Shown here piece after piece: positions 41,650 to 51,066 of a stretch of DNA of 64,000 bases. The position numbers were made by a program, and so were the translations under genes. This stretch comes from Agrobacterium pusense (GTDB taxonomy: Bacteria; Pseudomonadota; Alphaproteobacteria; Rhizobiales; Rhizobiaceae). The notes beneath the pieces were generated by a model, which made no database searches, was not told where the DNA came from, and saw only the letters and a program-made list of their open reading frames with translations. Position 1 is the stretch's first letter, and every line of letters begins with the position of its first letter. The stretch covers positions 1-64,000 of the forward strand of contig NZ_FNBB01000008.1 of assembly GCF_900102105.1 (NCBI RefSeq). Direction: 5' to 3'.

Positions 41650-42147
41650 TTATCGCCGAACCGAAACGATGGCCTTGCGGTTAAAATTCGAGACCTGCAC
41701 CCTGCCCGATTGGTTGCCGCCCAGGATTTGTGCGGTCTTGCCGCTCATGCTCTTTAGAATACCAGCATGATATCCCCGGCCGTTGCGGATGACGACGACA
41801 TCACCGGGCTTTGCCTGGCCGACCGGGACGGCATAACCGAAGGAACTCCAGGATTTCGCAAATCCGTAGGATTTGGGTGATTGCCGGCCGGCCTTGCTGG
41901 CTACGGCATGCAGGAAAAGGCCGCACCACGGCGTACTTCTCGGATTTGCCCCAAGAATGTTCTTGAGGCTCTTGTTGTTCTTGGACTCATGCAGCCCGGT
42001 GTATTTCTCAGCCTGGTTCAGCATGCCAGCCGAGGCCGGTGCCACGACTGTAAAAGACAAGGCAACGGATAGAATTAACGCGGATACTCTCAAACGTCTC
42101 GCCCTTATGTTAGCGGGCGTTCGTGTATTGTGACAATTTAGCGACAA
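41650..42147 (-). CDS. Secreted TIGR02594/CHAP-like protein
   Basis: 165 residues with a signal peptide (RRLRVSALILSVALSFTVVAPASA). The mature part has TPWCGLFLHAVASKAG (Cys as nucleophile) and GDVVVIRNGRGYHAGILKS (His) of the TIGR02594/NlpC-P60-like fold, so it probably acts on peptidoglycan amide bonds in the periplasm. Length is typical for the family. Confidence 0.8.
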   Translation of the reverse strand: MSLNCHNTRTPANIRARRLRVSALILSVALSFTVVAPASAGMLNQAEKYTGLHESKNNKSLKNILGANPRSTPWCGLFLHAVASKAGRQSPKSYGFAKSWSSFGYAVPVGQAKPGDVVVIRNGRGYHAGILKSMSGKTAQILGGNQSGRVQVSNFNRKAIVSVRR

Positions 42148-42206
42148 TTTGACGAGAAATGGGCAGAAATCAGACGCCTATTCATGCGGGCTGATCTGTC
42201 ATTGCT

Positions 42207-42764
42207 TCAGAACAGGCTGCCCTGCGCATCATCCGCACGGCTACGGCCGGCATTTTCAAGGTCCAGCATCCGCAATTTGGTAGTGGTTCCGCCCGGTGCG
42301 GAGAAGCCGCCAAGCCTGCCACCTGCGGCAAGGACCCGGTGACACGGAATGATCAGCGGCACCGGATTTTTCGCCATTGCCTGGCCGACGTCACGTGCTC
42401 TCTCCATGCCAAGACCGAGTGTCTTCACGATGCCGCCATACGTCGTCGTGTTGCCCCAACCGATCTGTCGCGCGACGGCATAGACGTCGAGAAAAAATCG
42501 TTCCTGCCCGGCGAGATCAAGGTCCACGGCCTTAAAATCGATTGCCTCACCGCCGAAATAACGGGTGATCATCGCAATCACCTCACGTGTCCGCGTCTCG
42601 GGAACGGCGATGGAGGCGGACGGCAGGCGCTTCTGAAGGAGCTTTTCCGTTTCGCCGGCGTCCGCTCCCGGCAATTGCAGACGCACGATACCTCGCCCCG
42701 CCCATGCGAGGCCGCAATGGCCAAGCGCCGTTGGAAAAACAATATAGCCGTAGTGGCTGCCCAT
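42207..42764 (-). CDS. ogt: Methylated-DNA--protein-cysteine methyltransferase
   Basis: About 185 residues. LIIPCHRVLAAGG holds the acceptor Cys (about 141), ARQIGWGNTTTYG the DNA-binding helix. It removes alkyl groups from O6-guanine in a suicide reaction. ATG at 42764 is chosen; another at 42773 is equally possible. Monofunctional, without an Ada N-terminal domain. Confidence 0.9.
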   Translation of the reverse strand: MGSHYGYIVFPTALGHCGLAWAGRGIVRLQLPGADAGETEKLLQKRLPSASIAVPETRTREVIAMITRYFGGEAIDFKAVDLDLAGQERFFLDVYAVARQIGWGNTTTYGGIVKTLGLGMERARDVGQAMAKNPVPLIIPCHRVLAAGGRLGGFSAPGGTTTKLRMLDLENAGRSRADDAQGSLF

Positions 42765-42841
42765 CACCGTCACTCATTCGCCTTTTCGCCTGCACGATGC
42801 CATATCCCGCATTCGAAACAACCCGTTTCCTGCCGCACAAC

Positions 42842-42873
42842 AAAAAAGCCACCCGTTTTGGGCGGGTGGCCTT
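42842..42873 (-). terminator. Intrinsic terminator after DUF982
   Basis: Minus strand GGCCACCCG-CCCAAAA-CGGGTGGC then TTTTTT. An 8-bp stem with a loop of seven bases. It lies between DUF982 and ogt, so the two genes are separate transcripts. Confidence 0.75.
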
Positions 42874-42897
42874 TCACACGTCAGTTCCAAAATCGGC

Positions 42898-43182
42898 TCA
42901 GGATGCGATTTTTTCCGGCTCCTCAACGAGGCAGCGCGCCTGCCGGCTGGCGGCGACGAAGGCCGTGCGGGCTATCTCTCCCGCCACATCGCCCATGAGC
43001 GAGGCGCGGCACAGGCGAAGCGCCTGTTCGTGCGCCTTGTCTCCCCGCTCGGGCCACTCATGCTGGAGAAAATCGAAGGCTTCGTAAACGCCTGTGAAAA
43101 TTCGAGGGGCACCGTTTTCAAGGGAGATGGTAACGGGCTTTTCCCACTTAACGTCATTCAGCAACATTGATTGCACTTCCAT
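42898..43182 (-). CDS. DUF982 protein
   Basis: 94 residues. KPVTISLENGAPRIFTGVYEAFDFLQHEWPERGDKAHEQALRLCRASL is the DUF982 pattern abundant in rhizobia. Function unknown. Divergent from the photolyase gene, leaving 173 bases for promoters of both. Confidence 0.8.
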   Translation of the reverse strand: MEVQSMLLNDVKWEKPVTISLENGAPRIFTGVYEAFDFLQHEWPERGDKAHEQALRLCRASLMGDVAGEIARTAFVAASRQARCLVEEPEKIAS

Positions 43183-43355
43183 GCTCTATTAACCCGCGAC
43201 AAACGCTGGCTCCTCCAGTTGGTTCCCTTCACCTGCGGTTTCAAGAGCGAAAAAATAACCCTCGAGAAACCATGTGTCCCATCTTTCCATTCTAGCCGAT
43301 TTGCGGAACAAAGCGTTTCAACACTCGTTCAAACGGAAGTGAACCGGGCCCTCCC

Positions 43356-44795
43356 ATGCAGACAAAAGCCTCTCCCGTCATCGTGTGGTTCCGCAAGGAC
43401 CTCCGCCTTTTGGACAACCTCGCTTTGCTTGCGGCGGCCGACCATAAAGGTCCCGTCATCCCCGTCTATATCAGGGAAAAATGTTGCGGCGCGCTGGGGC
43501 GTGCGCAGGAATGGTGGCTTCACCACTCGCTCACTGCGCTTCATGCCGCGCTCAAGAAAACAGGCAGCCGCCTCGTGCTTGCCAGCGGCGACGCCGAGGA
43601 GGTTTTGCGCAGGCTGGTCGCGGAAACCGGCGCAGACACCGTATTCTGGAACCGCCGCTATGATCCTGAAGGTATTTCGACCGACAAGGCCCTAAAACGC
43701 GTGCTCCGGGATGAAGGCCTGACGGTACGAAGCTTTTCCGGACATCTGCTGCATGAGCCATCGAAGCTGCAGACGAAATCCGGTGGTCCCTACCGGGTCT
43801 ATACACCGTTCTGGCGCGCTCTGGAGGGCGGCGAAGAGCCCCACGCGCCTGCGGATGCGCCAGACAGACTCAACGCGCCCAGGAATTGGCCAAGATCGGA
43901 AACGCTCGACGAATGGCAGCTGCTGCCCAAAGGGCCTGACTGGGCAAGGGAGTTTAGCGATATCTGGACGCCTGGCGAAGACGGGGCCCGGGAGAAGCTC
44001 TCCGATTTCATTGACGGCGCACTGAAAGGTTATGAAGAGGGCCGCGACCTGCCGGCGAAGGACGCGACTTCCCGGCTTTCACCGCACCTCGCATTAGGAG
44101 AAATCTCACCCGCCACCGTCTGGCATGCCACGAAGGGACTTTCCCGCCACATCGCCTCAAACGATATCAGCCGTTTTCGCAAGGAAATCGTCTGGCGGGA
44201 ATTCTGCTATCACCTCCTGTTTCATTTTCCCGAGCTGGACGAAAAGAACTGGAACGACAGTTTCGACGCCTTCAACTGGCGGGACGATGACAAATCCTTC
44301 ACGGCCTGGACGCGCGGCATGACCGGCTATCCGATCGTGGATGCCGGGATGCGGCAACTATGGCGCCACGGCACGATGCATAACCGCGTCCGCATGATCG
44401 TGGCGTCCTTCCTCATCAAGCATCTGCTGATCGATTGGCGCAAGGGTGAGAAATGGTTCCGCGATACGCTCGTGGACGCCGATCCGGCCTCCAATGCCGC
44501 CAACTGGCAGTGGGTGGCGGGTTCGGGAGCGGATGCCTCGCCATTTTTCCGCATCTTCAACCCTATCCTGCAAGGCGAAAAATTCGATGGGGACGGCGAT
44601 TATGTCCGCCGTTTCGTACCGGAGCTTGCAAGGCTAGAGCGCAAATATATTCACAAGCCCTTCGAGGCCCCGAAAGAGGTGCTTACCAAAGCGGGCATCA
44701 CGCTCGGGGAAACCTACCCGAACCCCATTGTCGACCATGGCAGGGCGCGGGAGAGAGCACTTGCTGCCTATGCCAGAGTGAAGAAGAAGACATAA
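43356..44795 (+). CDS. phrA: Cryptochrome/photolyase family DNA photolyase
   Basis: 479 residues. N-terminal photolyase fold (VIVWFRKDLRLLDN), then the FAD-binding C-terminal part: RFRKEIVWREFCYHLL, GYPIVDAGMRQLW, MHNRVRMIVASFL, DADPASNAANWQWVAG and RIFNP. Blue light-driven repair of cyclobutane pyrimidine dimers. Residues fit the class III photolyase (Agrobacterium PhrA); not the iron-sulfur (6-4) type. Starts at 43356 with a modest ribosome site. Confidence 0.88.
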   Translation: MQTKASPVIVWFRKDLRLLDNLALLAAADHKGPVIPVYIREKCCGALGRAQEWWLHHSLTALHAALKKTGSRLVLASGDAEEVLRRLVAETGADTVFWNRRYDPEGISTDKALKRVLRDEGLTVRSFSGHLLHEPSKLQTKSGGPYRVYTPFWRALEGGEEPHAPADAPDRLNAPRNWPRSETLDEWQLLPKGPDWAREFSDIWTPGEDGAREKLSDFIDGALKGYEEGRDLPAKDATSRLSPHLALGEISPATVWHATKGLSRHIASNDISRFRKEIVWREFCYHLLFHFPELDEKNWNDSFDAFNWRDDDKSFTAWTRGMTGYPIVDAGMRQLWRHGTMHNRVRMIVASFLIKHLLIDWRKGEKWFRDTLVDADPASNAANWQWVAGSGADASPFFRIFNPILQGEKFDGDGDYVRRFVPELARLERKYIHKPFEAPKEVLTKAGITLGETYPNPIVDHGRARERALAAYARVKKKT

Positions 44796-44917
44796 AACTG
44801 GGTATCGGCAAAATTTTGCGTGGCGAAGCCGAAGCCGGGAAGATAATTTCTTGCCTTGAAGCGGTTGTACCGGGACATAACGGCACCTAATTTCCGCTCA
44901 GACAAGAAGGCTCAATC

Positions 44918-45955
44918 ATGACCATTCACCCCTCTGCGCTCAGTGCCATCGGCAATACGCCGCTCATCCGTCTGAAAGCTGCTTCTGAAGCGACGGGGTG
45001 CGAAATCCTCGGCAAGGCGGAATTCCTCAATCCTGGCCAGTCCGTAAAGGATCGCGCCGCGCTCTACATCATCCGCGACGCCGAAAGGCGCGGACAATTG
45101 CGCCGGGGCGGCACCATCGTGGAAGGCACGGCGGGCAATACCGGCATCGGCCTTTCGCTGGTCGCCAATGCGCTCGGTTACAGGACGGTCATCGTCATTC
45201 CCGAAACGCAGAGCCAGGAAAAGAAGGACGCGCTGAAGCTTCTCGGCGCAAAGCTGGTCGAAGTCCCGGCAGCTCCATACTCCAACCCGAACAATTACGT
45301 GAAAGTATCCGGCCGGCTAGCGAGACAGCTTGCGGCGACGGATGAAAACGGCGCGATCTGGGCTAACCAGTTCGACAATATCGCCAACAGACAGGCTCAT
45401 ATCGAGACCACTGCTCCCGAAATATGGGACCAGACGGATGGCAAGGTCGACGGTTTCATCTGCGCGGTCGGCTCCGGCGGAACGCTGGCGGGTGTGGCGG
45501 ACGGCCTTCGCGATTTCAATCCCGACATCAAGATCGGCCTTGCCGATCCCGAGGGAGCGGCCCTCTACGAATTCTATAAGAATGGCGTCCTGAAATCGGA
45601 AGGCACCTCCATCACGGAAGGCATCGGGCAAGGGCGCATCACCGCCAATCTCGAGGGTTTCACACCGGATTTCTCCTATCGCATTCCGGATGCGGAAGCG
45701 TTGCCCATCCTTTTCGATCTGGTAACGAAGGAAGGCCTGTGCCTCGGCGGCTCCACCGGCATCAATATCGCTGGCGCGATCCGGCTTGCCCGTGAGCTTG
45801 GTCCGGGGCATACAATCGTGACGATACTTTGCGACTACGGCAATCGTTATCAGTCGAAGCTCTTCAATCCAGAGTTCCTGCGGTCCAAGGGCCTTCCCGT
45901 TCCGCAGTGGCTGGCGACGAAAACCGATATTTCGGTTCCGTACGAAACCGTTTGA
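44918..45955 (+). CDS. cysK: Cysteine synthase A
   Basis: 345 residues. The PLP lysine is in PGQSVKDRAA (Lys44), the substrate loop is EGTAGNTGIG (about 69-78), and GSGGTLAGVA (about 187-196) is the phosphate-binding loop. Makes cysteine from O-acetylserine and sulfide. Longer than the usual 310 residues through C-terminal text. A good AAGGCTC site precedes the ATG. Confidence 0.9.
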   Translation: MTIHPSALSAIGNTPLIRLKAASEATGCEILGKAEFLNPGQSVKDRAALYIIRDAERRGQLRRGGTIVEGTAGNTGIGLSLVANALGYRTVIVIPETQSQEKKDALKLLGAKLVEVPAAPYSNPNNYVKVSGRLARQLAATDENGAIWANQFDNIANRQAHIETTAPEIWDQTDGKVDGFICAVGSGGTLAGVADGLRDFNPDIKIGLADPEGAALYEFYKNGVLKSEGTSITEGIGQGRITANLEGFTPDFSYRIPDAEALPILFDLVTKEGLCLGGSTGINIAGAIRLARELGPGHTIVTILCDYGNRYQSKLFNPEFLRSKGLPVPQWLATKTDISVPYETV

Positions 45956-45967
45956 GGACATGCCGAA

Positions 45968-46705
45968 ATGCCTGTGAATGCCCTGTTCCGTGACGATTTT
46001 TATCTTTCCACCGCAGAAGCGATCGTCACGGCGGTGCATGAGGACGGCGGCATAGAGTTCGACCAGACCTGTTTTTATGCCACCTCGGGCGGCCAGCCTG
46101 GCGATACCGGCTTTCTCGAGCGCGCTGATGGTTCGCGCATCGCGCTCGGCATTACAAAGCATGGCGCCGACAAGAGCGTCATCATCCATGTCCCGCTTGA
46201 GGATCAGCCGTCTCCTGAAGTCGGGGAAAAGCTGACGCTGCATGTGGACTGGCCGCGTCGTTACAAGTTGATGCGCATGCACACGGCCTGCCATCTGCTC
46301 TCCGTCGTCTGCCAATGGCCGATCACGGGAGCAGCCGTTGGTGAGGACGAGTCGCGTGTCGATTTCGACATGTCGGAGACCATTGACAAAGACGACGTAA
46401 CCGCCAGGCTGATGGAACTGGTGAGAGCCAATCATCCCGTTTTCCTGCAATGGATCACGGACGAGGAGCTTCAGGCCAATCCCGGCATTGTCAAATCCAA
46501 GAATGTGCGTCCGCCAATGGGCCTCGGTCGGGTCAGCCTCGTCTGCATCGGTGAAAATTCCAGCATAGACAGCCAGCCCTGCGGCGGCACCCATGTATCC
46601 GAAACGCAGGAAGTGGGCGATATTCACATTGCCAAGATAGAAAAGAAGGGCAAGGAGAACAGGCGGTTCCGCATTCGTTTCGGCGCGCCTGAAGCTGTTG
46701 CCTGA
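45968..46705 (+). CDS. Alanyl-tRNA editing protein (AlaX-like)
   Basis: 245 residues. Zinc ligands HTACH (His105, His109) and CGGTH (Cys205, His209) are those of AlaX/AlaRS editing domains; the N-terminal half (FDQTCFYATSGGQPGDTG) is the glycine-rich motif of the longer AlaX type. Hydrolyses Ser/Gly wrongly attached to tRNA-Ala. It lies 12 bases after cysK, likely the same operon. Confidence 0.9.
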   Translation: MPVNALFRDDFYLSTAEAIVTAVHEDGGIEFDQTCFYATSGGQPGDTGFLERADGSRIALGITKHGADKSVIIHVPLEDQPSPEVGEKLTLHVDWPRRYKLMRMHTACHLLSVVCQWPITGAAVGEDESRVDFDMSETIDKDDVTARLMELVRANHPVFLQWITDEELQANPGIVKSKNVRPPMGLGRVSLVCIGENSSIDSQPCGGTHVSETQEVGDIHIAKIEKKGKENRRFRIRFGAPEAVA

Positions 46706-46721
46706 GATCGGGAGAGACATC

Positions 46722-48143
46722 GTGAGCACGGATAAGAGCCGTTTCGTCGTTTCGGCGGACTGGGTTGAGAAACAGCTCGGCACGCCCGGGTTTCGCATCG
46801 TCGATGCCTCCTGGTATCTGCCGGCGCATAAGCGCAACGGCGCAGAAGAATATGCGGCAGGTCACCTTCCTGGCGCCGTGTTCTTCGACCAGGATAAAAT
46901 CGCCGATCACACGACCGGCCTGCCGCACTCCCTGCCCTCGCCTGAATTTTTCGCGGAACAGGCCGGCGCGCTCGGCCTCAGCGAGACCGATACGATCGTG
47001 GTCTATGATGGTCCGGGCTTCTTTTCCGCACCCCGCGTCTGGTGGATGCTGCGGGTAATGGGCGTGCGCAAGGCCTATGTGCTGGATGGCGGACTGGACG
47101 GCTGGAAGCGCGAAGGCCGGCCGCTGGAAACCGGCGCGCCGGAAATTGAGCCCACAACCTTCACACCCGATTTCAACGAAAAACGTGTGACCTCGCTTGG
47201 CACCATGCGCGGTATTGTCGACAGCGGCGAAAAGCAGATTGCAGATGCTCGCGGTGCTGGCCGCTTTACCGGCGAGGAAGCCGAGCCGCGTGCGGGCATG
47301 CGTTCGGGCCATATGCCCGGTGCACGCAGCCTGCCGGCGACAGCCTTTTCCGAAAACGGCCACTTCAAGGACCTTACGGCAATCCGCAAAATGGTGACCG
47401 ATGCCGGCATCGATCTTACGAAGCCCGTCGTAACGAGCTGCGGTTCGGGTGTAACGGCAGCCGTCATTACCCTGGCGCTGGAATCGCTCGGTCATCAGGA
47501 CAATTCTCTCTATGACGGCTCATGGTCGGAATGGGGCGGATTACAGGACACGCCGGTGGTTACCGGTCCGGCGGATGCGATCCCCACGCTGTCGCACGGC
47601 CCATTGAAGGCGCACGTGACGCAGCTCGAAATGACGGCACCGCCGAAGGTCAGCCTGCCGATCCCCGTCAACATCCAGACGGCGCTGATGCGGGTCAACA
47701 ATATTCCCCTGCATTTTTACCGCTATCTGTACTGGCGGGTTGGAAAGCGATGGCATTGGCAAAAACGCATGCGCATGAGCGATGCTGAACTTTCCGCCAT
47801 CCTACGCGATCCGAAAAACAGCGTTACGGTTCTTTATATGAACGGTGCGCCCGCCGGTTTCTTCGAGCTGAACAAGACAAGCGACGAGGTGACAGAGCTT
47901 TCTTATTTCGGGCTGCTCGAAGAAGCGATCGGCGCTGGTGTCGGCAAGTGGTTCCTGTTGCAGGCGCTTTACGCCGCCTGGCAGGACAATCCGCAGCGGG
48001 TGACGGTGACGACCAACACGCTCGACCATCCGCGCGCCTTGCAGCTCTACCAGATGATGGGCTTTTCGCCCGTGGGCACCTATGAGGCCTGGGTGGAGCC
48101 GTTGGCCGATACGGAGCTCCTGGAGATATCGCTACGCAATTGA
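46722..48143 (+). CDS. sseA: 3-mercaptopyruvate sulfurtransferase fused to GNAT acetyltransferase
   Basis: 473 residues from a GTG at 46722 with GGGAGAG upstream. Residues 1-280 are two rhodanese domains; the catalytic SCGSGVTA (Cys about 240) and GSWSEWG are clear. After a linker, residues about 310-473 are a GNAT-like domain (YLYWRVGKRWHWQKRMRMSDAELS, FELNKTSDEVTELSYFGLLEEAIGAGVGKWFLLQAL, NTLDHPRALQLYQMMGF). It follows alaX and cysK, in line with a sulfur-metabolism operon. An internal ATG at 47631 could express the GNAT alone. Confidence 0.9.
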   Translation: MSTDKSRFVVSADWVEKQLGTPGFRIVDASWYLPAHKRNGAEEYAAGHLPGAVFFDQDKIADHTTGLPHSLPSPEFFAEQAGALGLSETDTIVVYDGPGFFSAPRVWWMLRVMGVRKAYVLDGGLDGWKREGRPLETGAPEIEPTTFTPDFNEKRVTSLGTMRGIVDSGEKQIADARGAGRFTGEEAEPRAGMRSGHMPGARSLPATAFSENGHFKDLTAIRKMVTDAGIDLTKPVVTSCGSGVTAAVITLALESLGHQDNSLYDGSWSEWGGLQDTPVVTGPADAIPTLSHGPLKAHVTQLEMTAPPKVSLPIPVNIQTALMRVNNIPLHFYRYLYWRVGKRWHWQKRMRMSDAELSAILRDPKNSVTVLYMNGAPAGFFELNKTSDEVTELSYFGLLEEAIGAGVGKWFLLQALYAAWQDNPQRVTVTTNTLDHPRALQLYQMMGFSPVGTYEAWVEPLADTELLEISLRN

Positions 48144-48207
48144 GGGGTAGCGGTTTACGCGCCTTATCATCCCGTGTTGTTCACGGGAGGGAAAAGGGAC
48201 GCGGCGC

Positions 48208-48870
48208 TCACGCTTTGTCGATAATCAGATGTGTCGCGCCCTCGCCCGCCACCGCTCCCGTGCAGCGGTAACCGAGGGCGGGCAAATCCATGCCTTCGAA
48301 TAATTGTTCGCCGCGCCCGAGAAAAACCGGCGCCAGCGCCAGATGCAGCTCATCTATCAGGCGCGCCGTCATATATTGCCGGATAGTGGAAACCCCGCCG
48401 CCGATGCGGACATCCCTGCCATTTGCCGCCGCCAGCGCCATGTCGAGCGCCGCCTCGATGCCGTCGGTCACGAAATGGAAGACAGTACCGCCCTGCATCG
48501 TGAAGGACGGTCGCGCGTGATGCGTCAGGACGAAGACTGGAACATGATAAGGCGGCTCGTCGCCCCACCAGCCTTTCCAGTTTTCATCCGGCCACGCGCC
48601 GCGCACCGGCCCGAACATGTTGCGGCCTAAAATCCATGCTCCGATATTTTCAAAGCTCTTTTCGGAAAAATCCTCGTCGGTGCCGGTCGAGCCGCCGTCT
48701 TTACCGAACATGCGGTGAAAGGTGCGGGTCTTGAAGGCCCATTGGTGCAATTCTTCACCCTTCACACCCAGCGGGTTCTGCAGACTTTGATCTGGTCCTG
48801 CCCCATATCCGTCAAGCGAGATGGCGAAATTGCGAACGACAACCTTCGGCACGGCACTCTCCTCCGTCAT
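48208..48870 (-). CDS. RibD_C-like dihydrofolate reductase family protein
   Basis: 220 residues. VVRNFAISLDGYGAGP at the start, WILGRNMFGPVRG, NGRDVRIGGGVSTIRQYM and ELHLALAPVFLGRGEQLFEG are RibD C-terminal/DHFR-like signatures. Probably an NADPH-dependent reductase with unknown substrate. Not the true folate enzyme. Confidence 0.85.
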   Translation of the reverse strand: MTEESAVPKVVVRNFAISLDGYGAGPDQSLQNPLGVKGEELHQWAFKTRTFHRMFGKDGGSTGTDEDFSEKSFENIGAWILGRNMFGPVRGAWPDENWKGWWGDEPPYHVPVFVLTHHARPSFTMQGGTVFHFVTDGIEAALDMALAAANGRDVRIGGGVSTIRQYMTARLIDELHLALAPVFLGRGEQLFEGMDLPALGYRCTGAVAGEGATHLIIDKA

Positions 48871-48906
48871 GAGGAGGCCAGGCTATCCGCGACTGCAACC
48901 CTGGCC

Positions 48907-49794
48907 TCAGATTTCCCGTTCCAGATTAACCGCGGCAGTCGGGATCTGCCCGCCGGCTGCGCCCTTGTCTTCGGTGACCGTGTTCAATAGATGATCGGCA
49001 ATGAGTTCCGCCTGGAACTTGCCGAGTTCATAACAATAGGTGATCTCGCGCTTTTCCGCCGACCAGTAGACATCCGGGCGACCGCAGGACTTGGCCGTCA
49101 GCTTCACGTCCCCTTTCAGGCCATAACCGCCAAAGCTGCGGCTGATGAGATCGAGGACCTTCGATTCCTTGATCATGATGGCATAGGGTTCAAGTTCCGG
49201 ATCGCGCGGCGGCACGTAGCTGACGGAGAACCTGGAAGGCGTCTGACTGCGGTGGGGCGCGAGAAAATTATCCCAGGCCGAAGCGACCGCCGGATAGGCC
49301 GCGGCGCATTTGTCAAATTCGGCATTGGGAAGCCCCATCATGGCGGCGAGATCGCCATAACCGTCCTTGTCGCGGCCCACCATCAGGCAGGCCATGTTGC
49401 GGTCGCGGCTCCTGTCGGGCACCAACGCGGAGAAGACAGGGGCTTCGTGCTCAGGAAGCGTCTCCGCCTCACGTGCGAGATACCAGCTGTCGGTGGCGTT
49501 CACGAGCGCGGTGTCAAGCCATTCTTCATTGGCCTGCAGGATCAGCGTTCCTGCCAGTTGGTCGGCCGGGGCCTGTACACTTCCCGTGTCCGCCGTGCCG
49601 AAATCCGAGATCAGCATGCGCGCGCCCTCATGGTAGAGCGAAAAAATCGCGTTGCCGATGACGAAATTGACCGCCTGCTGGAGCTGATCGTCGGACAGGC
49701 CGTCGAGACCGGAGGCGACCTGCGCCTCGGCATCAATCGGAGCCGTCAACGATACGAAAGCCAGCGGAACGGCGGCCAGAAAACGACGGAACAT
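48907..49794 (-). CDS. DUF4344-like secreted protein
   Basis: About 295 residues from the ATG at 49794, with a signal peptide (RRFLAAVPLAFVSLTAPIDAEA). FSLYHEGARMLISDF resembles the family's HExxH, but the second His is not in its usual place, so metal activity is doubtful. CYELGKFQAEL near the end matches DUF4344's CYEL pattern. Periplasmic. Confidence 0.6.
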   Translation of the reverse strand: MFRRFLAAVPLAFVSLTAPIDAEAQVASGLDGLSDDQLQQAVNFVIGNAIFSLYHEGARMLISDFGTADTGSVQAPADQLAGTLILQANEEWLDTALVNATDSWYLAREAETLPEHEAPVFSALVPDRSRDRNMACLMVGRDKDGYGDLAAMMGLPNAEFDKCAAAYPAVASAWDNFLAPHRSQTPSRFSVSYVPPRDPELEPYAIMIKESKVLDLISRSFGGYGLKGDVKLTAKSCGRPDVYWSAEKREITYCYELGKFQAELIADHLLNTVTEDKGAAGGQIPTAAVNLEREI

Positions 49795-49956
49795 AAAATC
49801 AGACCTTCCGGGAACGAGGAGCGTCACTGATTCCCGAACCTAACGAGTCACGCAATGGGCTGGTTGCATCAGCTGTCAAGAATCGGGTGGATAGCAGCGC
49901 GTTTCGGGACCATAGCTGCAAAGAAGCAACGCCGATCCCAGCCAGAAGAGGCCGCC

Positions 49957-50424
49957 ATGACCAATATCGTTTTCACCGCAATGCCGGCTAAGGACGCCGA
50001 GGATTTCCGCGCGGGCGCCGCCGATGCCTATGGCAATCGACCGGAAACAGCCGTTTCTCCCGGCGGCATGCCGTGTCGCCACTGCCTCGACCAGATCGGC
50101 GCGGGTGAAGCCATGCTCGTACTCGCCTACCGGCCGTTTCCCTCGCTGCAGCCCTACGCCGAGACTGGGCCGGTCTTCCTGCATGCCGAAGCCTGCGATC
50201 GTTATCCACTGACAGATATCCTTCCGCCGATGCTGGACAGCCCCGATTATATCGTGCGCGGATATGGCGACGATGACCGTATTGTCTATGGCACGGGTGC
50301 GGTAACGGCCACCGGCGAGATCGCCTCGCGGGCGCGGGCACTTCTGGGGCGCGAAGACGTCGCCTATGTCCACGTCCGTTCCGCACGAAACAACTGTTAC
50401 CAATGCCGTATCGCCAAAGCATAA
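49957..50424 (+). CDS. DUF1203 protein
   Basis: 155 residues from the ATG at 49957. PCRHCLDQIGAGEAMLVLAYRPF, GPVFLHAEACDRY and YVHVRSARNNCYQCRI are DUF1203 signatures, with several conserved Cys/His. Function unknown. GCCAGAAGAGGCC forms a weak ribosome site. Confidence 0.85.
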   Translation: MTNIVFTAMPAKDAEDFRAGAADAYGNRPETAVSPGGMPCRHCLDQIGAGEAMLVLAYRPFPSLQPYAETGPVFLHAEACDRYPLTDILPPMLDSPDYIVRGYGDDDRIVYGTGAVTATGEIASRARALLGREDVAYVHVRSARNNCYQCRIAKA

Positions 50425-50523
50425 TCACAGCATTGTCTAGAATTTTAACCGAACGGCTAAACGGGTTTCAAACTTTTACAGGTTAATCTGCATGCATCGG
50501 AAACAATTGATTTGAGTAGCAAA

Positions 50524-50859
50524 ATGACAAACAACCTCAATATGGCGACCCGGACCGCGCCTCGCAGCAAGACAAGGATCTTTGCGACTGTGCATTATTT
50601 CAGCCAGTCGACCAGAGGACGTGTCGTCGATCTGTCGGCAACCGGAATGGCGCTCGAGCTGGACGGGCCTTTCGCTGCCGCCAAGGGTAGCCGGGTCAAG
50701 GTGCAGAGTGAGGATCTGGGCTTCATCGAGGGCGTCGTGCAGTGGCAACACATGAACCGTCTTGGTCTGCAGCTCAAGCTTTCCACCAACACGCTGGCAC
50801 AGCTCTCTTCCTATTTCCGTTTCTTCCACGAAGACGTGAAACCGACACTGGCCCGCTGA
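50524..50859 (+). CDS. PilZ domain protein
   Basis: About 111 residues from ATG at 50524 (TTG at 50512 is also in frame). RSKTRIFATVHYFSQSTRGRVVDLSATGMALEL has the PilZ D-x-S-x2-G core, but the N-terminal RxxxR motif that binds cyclic-di-GMP is incomplete, reading R-x3-TR. A c-di-GMP sensor or a degenerate relative. Confidence 0.75.
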   Translation: MTNNLNMATRTAPRSKTRIFATVHYFSQSTRGRVVDLSATGMALELDGPFAAAKGSRVKVQSEDLGFIEGVVQWQHMNRLGLQLKLSTNTLAQLSSYFRFFHEDVKPTLAR

Positions 50860-50969
50860 TCCGGAGCATTACAATGCGCGGAACAAATGACGCGCATTTT
50901 CCAGTGCGGCGGAACCTGCGCCGCACGTCACTGACAAAAAATTTATCAAACGGTTGAAAACCGGCCCAT

Positions 50970-50987
50970 CTGTCATGGGCCTGTCAT
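50970..50987 (+). promoter_or_regulatory. Pho box
   Basis: CTGTCAT-GGGC-CTGTCAT: two exact PhoB half-sites with the standard four-base spacer, 79 bases upstream of the cpdB ATG. This predicts induction of cpdB under phosphate starvation. Confidence 0.75.
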
Positions 50988-51066
50988 TTTGGTGATGGAC
51001 TCCTCTGCGATTGCTTCTACCCTGTCGTCTTTAAAGACAGAGCAAGCTTCATCCGAAGGAGTTCCC

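Noticed and set aside
45317-46837. 506-residue minus-strand open frame
   Set aside because: It covers cysK and the AlaX-like gene on the opposite strand. Its sequence lacks any motif and follows from the GC-rich codon pattern of the real genes.
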